Shown: piece by piece, positions 27,765 through 34,513 of the stretch
Position numbering within the stretch: the stretch's first letter is position 1
How the letters are laid out: every line of letters begins with the position of its first letter
NCBI GenBank assembly: GCA_964511185.1
Contig: CAZEDU010000015.1
Span: forward strand, 1-58,360
Direction of reading: 5' to 3'
DNA: 58,360 nucleotides
Origin: CAZEDU01 sp964511185
GTDB taxonomy: Bacteria; Myxococcota; Myxococcia; Myxococcales; Myxococcaceae
Notes under the pieces: generated by a model
Database searches by the model: none
Told to the model about the DNA's origin: nothing
What the model saw: the letters and a program-made list of their open reading frames with translations, nothing else
Program-made: the position numbers and the translations under genes

Positions 27765-29342
27765 TCAGGTCCCCAGCACGAACTCTTCGGGCTTCACTTC
27801 GATGGTGCCCTTGGGCTCGCGGGTGGCGGGCGGGGTGAAGCGAATCTGCTCGATGCGCAGGGCGCCGATGCCGGTGCCGCGCGGGTCGTTGGGGCGGCCC
27901 ACCTGCATGTACAGGTAGATGTCGTTGGTGCCCGCGCGGATGTCCTCGAAGGGCGGGTTGGGGCGCGCGCGGGTGGCCATCACCGTCACGTTGCGGACCT
28001 CGATGTGGTAGCAGGCGCGGCCGTCCTCGGTCGGTTCGGCGTCGGAGATGGCGTAGCCGTAGCCGCGCTCGTCGCGGAACGCCAGGTCGGCCGAGCGCGG
28101 GTCGGTGTGCGCGGCGACCTCTTCGATGTTGGCGACGCCGTCGCGGTCGGCGTCGGCCAGGTCCTCGGCGACTTGCGGGTTGGTGCCGACGAGCAGCTCG
28201 ACCAGGTCGGGCGCGCCGTCGCCGTCGGTGTCGCCCACGCACCCGTCGGTGCCCAGCACCTTCTCCTCGCAGTCGTTGAGCCGGTCGCCGTCGCTGTCGA
28301 GGAACGGGTTGCAGCCGTTGATCACGTCGGGCACCAGCGGGTCGAGCCCCATGCGCCGCTCGACGCCGTCCATCAGCCCGTCCCCGTCGCTGTCCGCGAC
28401 CAGTGGGTCGAGCCCGGCGGCCTCCTCGTCGACGTCCGACACGCCGTCGCCGTCGCTGTCGACGAACAGCTCCCCGGACCGCGCGACCGTGTTGCGGTTG
28501 AAGGCGATGAGCCGCTTGAGGACGAGCGCGCGCTGCAAGGAGGCGTAGTTCAGGTTGTTGAGCGCCACCTTCACGTTGGTCGGGTCGGTCTGCACCGCCT
28601 CGGTGCCGCCCTGGCGCGCGATGGTGGACGCTTGCAGCGCCGCGGTCGCGTCGCTCGTCTGGCGCACGTAGACCGGCTGCACCACCACCTCGCCCGCGCC
28701 GAACTGCTCGGCGAGCGCCTTGAGCTCGAAGGTGACCTGGGTGAGCTCGCACGCGCTGCACGCCGCCTCGTCGGGCATGAAGGCGTTGCACTTGGCGTCG
28801 ATGCCCGCGTTGTAGGCCGGGTTGGCGCACGCGGTGTCGCGGGAGGTCATCACCAGCACCACCAGGTAGCGGGTGCGCGCGAGCGTGCCCTTGCAGCTGG
28901 TCTGCATGTCGCCCGACAGGATGCTCTTGGCGAGCTTGAGCGGCGCGCGCAGCGAGATGGGGCCGGTCTCCTGGTACGCGGCGTACTTGGCGACGGCGGG
29001 CTGCAGCGCGGCCGAGTCGACGAAGCCGCCCTGCAGGCCGGTGGCGACCGAGTGGAACGCGAGGAGCGAGAACTTGATGTACGGCACCGAGAAGCGCACG
29101 CCGAGCGACTGGAGCGCTTCGGTGAGCTGCCCGACGACGTCGCGGTCGACGCCGTCGCCGCCCTGCAGCGCGAAGAGGACCTTCACCGGGAACGCCTCGC
29201 CGCCGGCGAGCGGAACGCAGGCGGTGCCGGAGAAGGCCGCGCGGTCTGGACCGGTGGGGCCGTCGCCCGTGGTGGCGTAGAGGCCCGCGTCCGTGCAGCC
29301 AAGCACCGAGAGCGCGAGCGCGGGGAGGAAGGAGAGGCGCAT
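27765..29342 (-). CDS. vWA-like lipoprotein with TSP3 repeats and eroded metal site
   Basis: This 525-residue paralogue of the two vWA lipoproteins at 19245-22945 has lipobox VLGC (Cys 16). The first strand of the vWA-like domain reads VLFALQGGDG where its relatives have LIIDESGS and LLAMDASQS, so the Asp and both Ser of the MIDAS are gone (Gln 60, Gly 62, Gly 64). The TSP3 repeats are intact, for example DSDGDGVSDVDEEAAGLDPL and DTDGDGAPDLVELLVG, as is the C-terminal DGRACYHIEVRNVTV. It precedes the DUF1592 gene by 137 bp. It may bind without metal or act as a partner subunit. Confidence 0.88.
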   Translation of the reverse strand: MRLSFLPALALSVLGCTDAGLYATTGDGPTGPDRAAFSGTACVPLAGGEAFPVKVLFALQGGDGVDRDVVGQLTEALQSLGVRFSVPYIKFSLLAFHSVATGLQGGFVDSAALQPAVAKYAAYQETGPISLRAPLKLAKSILSGDMQTSCKGTLARTRYLVVLVMTSRDTACANPAYNAGIDAKCNAFMPDEAACSACELTQVTFELKALAEQFGAGEVVVQPVYVRQTSDATAALQASTIARQGGTEAVQTDPTNVKVALNNLNYASLQRALVLKRLIAFNRNTVARSGELFVDSDGDGVSDVDEEAAGLDPLVADSDGDGLMDGVERRMGLDPLVPDVINGCNPFLDSDGDRLNDCEEKVLGTDGCVGDTDGDGAPDLVELLVGTNPQVAEDLADADRDGVANIEEVAAHTDPRSADLAFRDERGYGYAISDAEPTEDGRACYHIEVRNVTVMATRARPNPPFEDIRAGTNDIYLYMQVGRPNDPRGTGIGALRIEQIRFTPPATREPKGTIEVKPEEFVLGT

Positions 29343-29426
29343 GGAGGCGAAGCGAATCGTCGGGTCGATGCGCGGTGCCGGTCAACCTCTCGAACGCCCA
29401 CATGGACGCCGGCGGCGGCGCCTCCC

Positions 29427-29909
29427 TTAGCCCACCGGGCCCACCACGCTCTTCAAGACCGCCTTCGCCACCTCGCTCCCGCCCGCGTCGGTCAGGGAGA
29501 TGGCCACGTCGTACTCCGCCTTGTCGGCGCTCGGCGGAATGGGCGCGGTGGCGGTCGCGGTGATCTTCCCGCGCGCCTTCTTCAGGTAGTCGATGGACAG
29601 TCCCTTGACGATGAAGCGCGAGCCCTTCGGCATGCCCGCGATGAGCGCCAGGTTCCCCGCCAGCTCGGCGACGTTGGCCAGGGCGATCGCGTGCACCGAC
29701 TGCAGGTGATTGCGCAGCCGCCGCCGGTCGCGGATCGACACCCGCGCGCGGCCGGGCGCCATCTCTTCGACGAGCGGCGAGACGCTGCCGGTGTACGGCA
29801 CGAACGCGCTCACCATTCGGCTGTAGAGCGCCTTTCCGCCCGGCACGGGCGACAGCTTGTCCCACGCCGTCTTGAAGGCGCTGACGTCGGAGAGGTTGGG
29901 AAGTGCCAT
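29427..29909 (-). CDS. Hotdog-fold (DUF4442/PaaI-like) protein
   Basis: This 160-residue cytoplasmic protein has the DUF4442 or thioesterase hotdog pattern: VSAFVPYTGSVSPLVEEMAPG, then RNHLQSVHAIALANVAELAGNLAL on the central helix, and MPKGSRFIVKGLSIDYLKKARG. The HAIALANVAELA helix corresponds to the N-G/H-x-x-A-E region of acyl-CoA thioesterases. It lies 10 bp after the muramidase-like gene on the same strand, so they may be co-transcribed, although the functions do not obviously match. The acyl substrate is unknown. Confidence 0.82.
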   Translation of the reverse strand: MALPNLSDVSAFKTAWDKLSPVPGGKALYSRMVSAFVPYTGSVSPLVEEMAPGRARVSIRDRRRLRNHLQSVHAIALANVAELAGNLALIAGMPKGSRFIVKGLSIDYLKKARGKITATATAPIPPSADKAEYDVAISLTDAGGSEVAKAVLKSVVGPVG

Positions 29910-29919
29910 GAACGGCAGC

Positions 29920-30504
29920 TTAGGCCTTGCCCGCCTTCGCTGCTTTGTTGCGCGCCTTGAGCGCCGCGCTGAGCGTGCGCGCGTACTGGTTGTAGCGGTA
30001 CAGGTTGTACGTGCGCATCAGGCTGATCAGCTTGCCGGCGTACCCGGGGTCGGTCGCGTAGACGCCCTGCAGCGCCCGCGCGAAGTCGTCCGGGCGGTTC
30101 TTCTGCCGCATCGCGCGCGCGTAGTACTTCGGGGTGAACGCGAGCAGCTTGGCGTGGTCGTCGATCGACCCCTGCACGTTCTTGTACACGCGGAAGCCGT
30201 CGCGGATGCGCGTCCACCCGCCGTAGTACTCGCTGGTCGACAGGCGGACCGTACCGGCCGGGCCGCGCCCCTTGATGCCGAAGTAGTTGTTGTACTTGCT
30301 CGCCAGGGTGCTCTTGCCCCAGCCGCTCTCGAGGATGGCCTGCGCGATGGTGATCGACGCCGGCACGCCGAACCGCGCCTGCGACAGCGCGGCGGCGCGG
30401 GCGATCTTGTTGATGAAGGACTTGTTGGACTTGGGCAAAGGCACGCCCCGAACGGCCCAGACGCCAGGGGCGAGTCGGTAAGCGGTGCGCACTTTCACGG
30501 CCAT
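29920..30504 (-). CDS. FlgJ/GH73-like peptidoglycan hydrolase (glucosaminidase domain)
   Basis: This 194-residue protein has a glucosaminidase-type core (about 28-175). ITIAQAILESGWGKSTLASK (about 50-69) contains the catalytic Glu of GH73 enzymes, followed by YNNYFGIKG and later the Tyr-rich TSEYYGGW and FTPKYYARAM. There is no obvious signal peptide, so export may need another route, or release by lysis as for phage-type hydrolases. The C-terminal tail is Lys/Ala-rich. The ATG at 30504 has a GGAG upstream. It could be a remnant of a phage- or tail-like module, or a cell-wall remodelling enzyme. Confidence 0.85.
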   Translation of the reverse strand: MAVKVRTAYRLAPGVWAVRGVPLPKSNKSFINKIARAAALSQARFGVPASITIAQAILESGWGKSTLASKYNNYFGIKGRGPAGTVRLSTSEYYGGWTRIRDGFRVYKNVQGSIDDHAKLLAFTPKYYARAMRQKNRPDDFARALQGVYATDPGYAGKLISLMRTYNLYRYNQYARTLSAALKARNKAAKAGKA

Positions 30505-30639
30505 GGAAGCAATCTCCAAAAAGTTGAGGGCTCTCGAAGAATTCTCGGTGCCAGGTGGCACAGAGTTGTCCCTCCCAGGCAACAATCGGCCGGCGCGGCG
30601 CGACAACTTGGATTGAAGACGCAAGGAGTTCATCGCCCC

Positions 30640-31071
30640 GTGGGCCCGCGCGCCGTCCTGATCACGTTCTTTCCCAAGCAGCTCGGTGCGTCCTATGGGG
30701 GCAAGCTCGCCGACCGCATCCGCAAGGCGAAGGCCTCGGTGGGTAAGCCGGTCGGCGCCCGGGTGAAGGTGCTCGTCGATAAGACCGGCGGCGCCATTCA
30801 CGGCGGGCCCAACCGCATCTTGGGGCTGCAAGCCAATCAGCTGCGCATCAACCAGCGCGTGCGGCCCGGCTTGCTCGAGCTTCAGCTCGGCGGCCGCTCC
30901 CACCAGCCGACGCCGCCGCGCGAGCTGAGCCCGTCGGAGTTCGGCGACTTCTTGAAGCGGTATCTGAAAGACCTCGGCTACCAGGTGACGGTTCAGCGCG
31001 TGCCGCAGCCGGCTGTCCGCTCGGGCATCGATTCGCAGCCGGTGGTGCTGACTTTCAAGAAAGTGCGCTGA
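30640..31071 (+). CDS. Hypothetical protein
   Basis: This frame gives 143 residues from a GTG at 30640 (AAGGAG about 12 bases upstream), beginning VGPRAVLITFFPKQLGASY. It is basic at the N-terminal half (ADRIRKAKASVGKPVGARVK), with a C-terminal part SPSEFGDFLKRYLKDLGYQVTVQRV. There is no signal peptide or membrane segment. I do not recognise a family. It is divergent from the muramidase gene with 135 bp between, and is followed at once by a doublet palindrome. Confidence 0.6.
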   Translation: MGPRAVLITFFPKQLGASYGGKLADRIRKAKASVGKPVGARVKVLVDKTGGAIHGGPNRILGLQANQLRINQRVRPGLLELQLGGRSHQPTPPRELSPSEFGDFLKRYLKDLGYQVTVQRVPQPAVRSGIDSQPVVLTFKKVR

Positions 31072-31079
31072 TGAAGGAC

Positions 31080-31108
31080 GGGGACAGTCCCCGTTGGGGA
31101 CAGTCCCC
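31080..31108. repeat. Doublet palindromic repeat, copy 2
   Basis: Two identical 13-bp palindromes GGGGACAGTCCCC (31080-31092 and 31096-31108) are separated by GTT. It starts 8 bp after the stop of the gene ending at 31071. Same architecture as copies at 520 and 41968. Confidence 0.85.
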
Positions 31109-31125
31109 TCACATTTGACCGAATA

Positions 31126-31142
31126 CTGAACTCATGTTCAGC
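31126..31142 (+). promoter_or_regulatory. LexA-like operator
   Basis: CTGAACTCATGTTCAGC is a near-perfect inverted repeat (CTGAAC/GTTCAG around TCAT). It matches 15 of 17 positions of the LexA motif that I recall for Myxococcus xanthus (CTRHAMRYBYGTTCAGS) and contains the GAAC-N4-GTTC core of LexA boxes of the Bacillus type. A -35-like TTGACC lies at 31115-31120, so bound LexA would cover the spacer. It is 36 bp before the gene at 31179. Confidence 0.6.
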
Positions 31143-31178
31143 TTACCTCTGTCCAACTTTTGCGTGGAGGGATGAAGC

Positions 31179-31679
31179 GTGAACACCGAGGCGCGTGAGC
31201 AAGACCGAGGCATCGAAGCGCTGCACGCCGATCTCCGGCGCCTGCTGAAGGCTGCGGGCATCGAGGTGGAGGAGCGGGTGGCGATGGGACCGCAGCGGAC
31301 ACGCGGCGAGGTGGGCGCGTACGTCTCGCGCAGCCGCGGCGGGCCGGTGCACCTGGTCTACCGGCCCGACCACTCGCGGATCATCGACTCGCACGCGCAC
31401 GAGGTCGTCTCGATGGCGCACAGCTATGGCCACCACAACCTCGACGTGAATGGCCTGCGTCCCGACGAGTACGAGTATGCGCTGCAGCAGCTCTTCGCCG
31501 GGGAGGTGCTGACCGAGTTCCAGGTGGAGCTGATCATCGACATCGACCAACGGGCGTGGCGGCTCGCCGACGAGCTCTTGCGCGGCTTGGCGTTCAAGGA
31601 CTGGTCTGTGTTCCACGCGCTCCGCCGCGATGGGCTCGAGCGGCTGCGCCAGCGCTTCCAGGAGAACCTGGCGCTTTGA
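31179..31679 (+). CDS. Hypothetical protein behind a LexA-like operator
   Basis: This frame gives 166 residues from a GTG at 31179 with GGAGG 8 bases upstream. No signal peptide. The centre has a His-rich motif IIDSHAHEVVSMAHSYGHHNLD (about 64-85), and a later acidic helix, LIIDIDQRAWRLADELLRG. The spacing is reminiscent of, but does not match, the HExxH metallopeptidase motif. A LexA-like operator lies immediately upstream, so expression may rise after DNA damage. The stop is 1 bp from the converging cytochrome gene. Family not recognised. Confidence 0.7.
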   Translation: MNTEAREQDRGIEALHADLRRLLKAAGIEVEERVAMGPQRTRGEVGAYVSRSRGGPVHLVYRPDHSRIIDSHAHEVVSMAHSYGHHNLDVNGLRPDEYEYALQQLFAGEVLTEFQVELIIDIDQRAWRLADELLRGLAFKDWSVFHALRRDGLERLRQRFQENLAL

Positions 31680-31680
31680 T

Positions 31681-33954
31681 TCAGAGCGACATCACGTAGG
31701 CGATGAGGTCGTTGCGCTCCTGCGGCGTCAGCGCCGCGGCGCCGCCGTGCTGCGCGCCATACCGCTCGAGCACGTCGCGCAGCGGGAAGCGCTGACCCAC
31801 CTTGAGCCGCTCTTCGGCGACCTCCAGGCCCGCCGCGCCCGAGGTGAGCATGGGGAAGACGTCCCACGCGCCGTTGAGCGAGGGCGGCGCGAAGCCGTGG
31901 AACTGTAAGTCCTGCATCTCCACGCGCAGCGGCAGCCCGCGCGGCGTGCCCACGTCGAGGTACCTGCCGCGCGTGGCGGGGTCTTGATCCGTCGTGAAGT
32001 GCGGCGCGGGGTGGCAGGCGGTGCAGCCCGCCTTCCCCTCGAACAGCTTGAGCCCGTCGCGCGGGCGGCCGACGGCGCCGTCGGGCAGCTGCAGCCTCTC
32101 GACCGGCGCGCCGTCGGGCCCCACGAACGGGTTGGGCAAGAGCGTCACGGTCGCGCTGAACGCGGCGAGCGCCTCGACCTCGGCCGGCGAAGGGTCCACG
32201 TTGTGGAAGCGGTTGCGGCCGCCGACCACCGCCGCCGTCTCGGCCAGGCTGCGCGTGGAGGCGGGCGTGAAGTACGGCGGCGTCTCGCGGCTGCCGCGCA
32301 CGGTGTTCGAGCGGTAGATGCGCAGCGGCGTCGTCTTCTCGAAGAACACCCCTTCGGTGTGGCCTTCCAGGTGGCACGAGTCGCAGCTCATGCCGGTGCG
32401 CCCCAGGTCGGCGAAGTAGAGCACCTGCCCCATCCGCCTCACCCGCTGCTCGAGCGTCGACGTCACGCGCAGGTCGCGCCGCCAGAACGCCTTGCCCTCC
32501 TTCGCGCGCGCCACGTCGAGCTCGGCGACCACGCCGGTGAAGCGGTTGAGCACGTACAGCGCGCGGCCGTCGGGCGAGAGCGCGAGCGCCTTGGGCCCCG
32601 AGTGCAGCTCGACGCCCGCCCTCCCCTGCACCCCGTAGTCGGCCTTCGGGCGCGCGGTCGGGAAGTCGGCCGGCGGCGCCAGCGGCACGGTCTGCACCAC
32701 CGCGCGGCGCGCGCGCGCGTCGCTCTGCGCGAGCGCCTTCGCGTCGAGCACGCGCAGCACGCCCAGCGCCATGTCGGTCGCGAACAACAGCCCGCGCGCG
32801 TCGTCCAGCCACAGCGCCTCGCTCACGCCCGCGCCGAACCCCAGGTGCCGCTCGAAGCGCAGCGGCGACGGGCTCAGCACCGCCACGCCGCCGTTGTGGC
32901 TGACCTCCATCTTTTCGGGGTTGGGGCCGATGTTCGGGCCGATGCTCGACAGGAAGACCTTCTTCAGCTTGGGCGACGCGACGAGCGCGCGCGGGGCCTT
33001 GCCGCCCATCACGTACTCTGCGAACCGCTCGGTGGTGCCGCCGAGGATGGGGATGCCTGGCTCGGGCGCGGCGCGCGCGACCGGCGCGCCATCCCGCGTG
33101 GCGAGCGCCTCGACCTCGCCGGTCTGCAACGAGCCGACGAGCAACGTCTCGCCCCACAAGGCCATCGGCTTCGGGTTGGGCTGCACGGGCGTGCGCCACA
33201 GCTCGCGGCCGTCGTCGAGCGACAGCGCGACCACCGAGTCCTGCTTGTGCTCGGCCAGGTAGACGACGCCGCGCGCCGGGTCGACCAGCAGACCGGCGAC
33301 GTGCGAGGGCGCGTAGAGCTCGCGCGGCGGCGCGGTGGGGCGCTCGGCGGAGTAGAGCCGCAGCTGCGGGCTGAACTGGTGGGCCACCGCCACCCACTCG
33401 GCGCCGCGCGCGTCCCGATGGACCGCGAGCGCGCTCGGACCATCGGCGGTCGGCAGCCGCCCCACGCCGCCGCTCCGCGGGTCGAGCACGAACAAGGTGT
33501 CGGTCGTCGTCGAGACGAGGAACAGCGGCCCCGCGCGCGTGGCGACCATCTCGGTCAGGTCCACGAAGGCGGCGTCGTTCACCCAGGTGAGCGGGACCGG
33601 CGCCTGCGCGCTCCCCCCCAACGACGCGCGCACCACCACCTCGGCCTGGTCGGGCGGCAGCGGCAGCGACTCGGGCAGGCGCGCATACGCGTGCCCTTCG
33701 TCGAGCACGAAGAGCGGCACCTCTAGGTCCCAAGGCGCGCCGAGCTGCAGAGTGAGCCCGGGCGCGAAGTTCTTTCCGTACACCGCGAGCGCCTGTGCGG
33801 TCTGGTTGCTCAAGGTGCGCGGGCCGATGGCCTGGAGCTCTGGCGCGCGGACGACCGGCGCGGGCGCCGCGGACCGCTGGGGCCGCAAGAGCCACCAACC
33901 CGCGAGCATCACGAGGAGAAAGGCGAGGAGGGCGACAAGTCCGCGGGCGCGCAC
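31681..33954 (-). CDS. Membrane-anchored beta-propeller diheme cytochrome c
   Basis: This protein has about 757 residues from a GTG at 33954, which begins VRARGLVALLAFLLVMLAGWW, a plausible uncleaved anchor; a GTG at 34035 would add 27 residues. An IPT-like domain follows the anchor (ELQAIGPRTLSNQTAQALAVYGKNF is its opening region). Then come propeller blades such as ALALSPDGRALYVLNRF. The C-terminal third carries two haem c motifs, CDSCH and CTACH, in a di-haem peroxidase-like context (RGSRETPPYFTP, FEGKAGCTACHPAPHFT). It probably transfers electrons or acts as a peroxidase-like enzyme outside the inner membrane. Confidence 0.85.
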   Translation of the reverse strand: MRARGLVALLAFLLVMLAGWWLLRPQRSAAPAPVVRAPELQAIGPRTLSNQTAQALAVYGKNFAPGLTLQLGAPWDLEVPLFVLDEGHAYARLPESLPLPPDQAEVVVRASLGGSAQAPVPLTWVNDAAFVDLTEMVATRAGPLFLVSTTTDTLFVLDPRSGGVGRLPTADGPSALAVHRDARGAEWVAVAHQFSPQLRLYSAERPTAPPRELYAPSHVAGLLVDPARGVVYLAEHKQDSVVALSLDDGRELWRTPVQPNPKPMALWGETLLVGSLQTGEVEALATRDGAPVARAAPEPGIPILGGTTERFAEYVMGGKAPRALVASPKLKKVFLSSIGPNIGPNPEKMEVSHNGGVAVLSPSPLRFERHLGFGAGVSEALWLDDARGLLFATDMALGVLRVLDAKALAQSDARARRAVVQTVPLAPPADFPTARPKADYGVQGRAGVELHSGPKALALSPDGRALYVLNRFTGVVAELDVARAKEGKAFWRRDLRVTSTLEQRVRRMGQVLYFADLGRTGMSCDSCHLEGHTEGVFFEKTTPLRIYRSNTVRGSRETPPYFTPASTRSLAETAAVVGGRNRFHNVDPSPAEVEALAAFSATVTLLPNPFVGPDGAPVERLQLPDGAVGRPRDGLKLFEGKAGCTACHPAPHFTTDQDPATRGRYLDVGTPRGLPLRVEMQDLQFHGFAPPSLNGAWDVFPMLTSGAAGLEVAEERLKVGQRFPLRDVLERYGAQHGGAAALTPQERNDLIAYVMSL

Positions 33955-34098
33955 GATTGGCCCTGGAGCGTTCCTCAAAAAGCGCGGCGCGTCGATGGGG
34001 TGTGCGCCCCCCAAAGCGAGGCGGCCAGGCCACACCGGCCTGCCTCACCGCAGGGCAAAAACCATTGTGTTTCGGCGACTTCGAGGGGGATGTGCGCC

Positions 34099-34128
34099 TT
34101 GACGGGTCGGTACGCCGTTCGCTTTCAT
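34099..34128 (+). promoter_or_regulatory. Possible promoter of the envelope-complex operon
   Basis: TTGACG (34099-34104), an 18-bp spacer and TTTCAT (34123-34128) resemble a sigma-70-type promoter. Transcription would start only a few bases before the ATG at 34139, giving a very short leader. Based on sequence likeness alone. Confidence 0.3.
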
Positions 34129-34138
34129 TTTTCCGGTC

Positions 34139-34495
34139 ATGTCGCGCTCCCGTTGGATTCTTGGCGCCGTTGCCGTACTCGCCACGTTGGCGCTCGCGCC
34201 GGCGGCGGAGGCGAAGCCGAGGAAGAAGCCCGCCGCGGCGAAGAAGGCGAGCAAGAAGCCGCCCGCGGTGAAGCTGAGGGCCGAGCCGGTCGCCGAGAGC
34301 GCGCCGGCGAGCACCGGCGCCGCGCCCACCCGCGGCCCCACGCGCATCGACTTCGATGATCGACTCATCCAAGGCCAGACCAACAAGTCCGGCGCCGTTT
34401 ACCTGTACGACCGCAAGGAGCTGAAGCAGCGCTCGATGATCCAGACGCGGGAGAGCTTCCGCGACGAGATCGTCGAGAACTTCTTCGACTCTTGA
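34139..34495 (+). CDS. Small exported Lys/Ala-rich protein
   Basis: This 118-residue protein has a signal peptide ending AEA near residue 25. A basic low-complexity stretch (KPRKKPAAAKKASKKPP) follows, and then a better-ordered C-terminal part, RIDFDDRLIQGQTNKSGAVY and RKELKQRSMIQTRESFRDEI. It is the first gene of the seven-gene block running to 43084 and lies 18 bp before the FHA-PglI gene. I do not recognise a named family. The basic segment may interact with envelope polymers or with the next protein. Confidence 0.75.
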   Translation: MSRSRWILGAVAVLATLALAPAAEAKPRKKPAAAKKASKKPPAVKLRAEPVAESAPASTGAAPTRGPTRIDFDDRLIQGQTNKSGAVYLYDRKELKQRSMIQTRESFRDEIVENFFDS

Positions 34496-34513
34496 AGCAA
34501 GAAGGAGCGCACC

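Noticed and set aside
25897..29865. A 1322-codon minus-strand frame
   Set aside because: Only its last 576 codons are the DUF1592 gene; the rest is out of frame with the vWA-like gene and hotdog gene and is a shadow.
30550..30570. TGGCAC...TTGTC resembling a sigma-54 promoter
   Set aside because: The spacing between the -24 and -12 elements is one base short of that needed.
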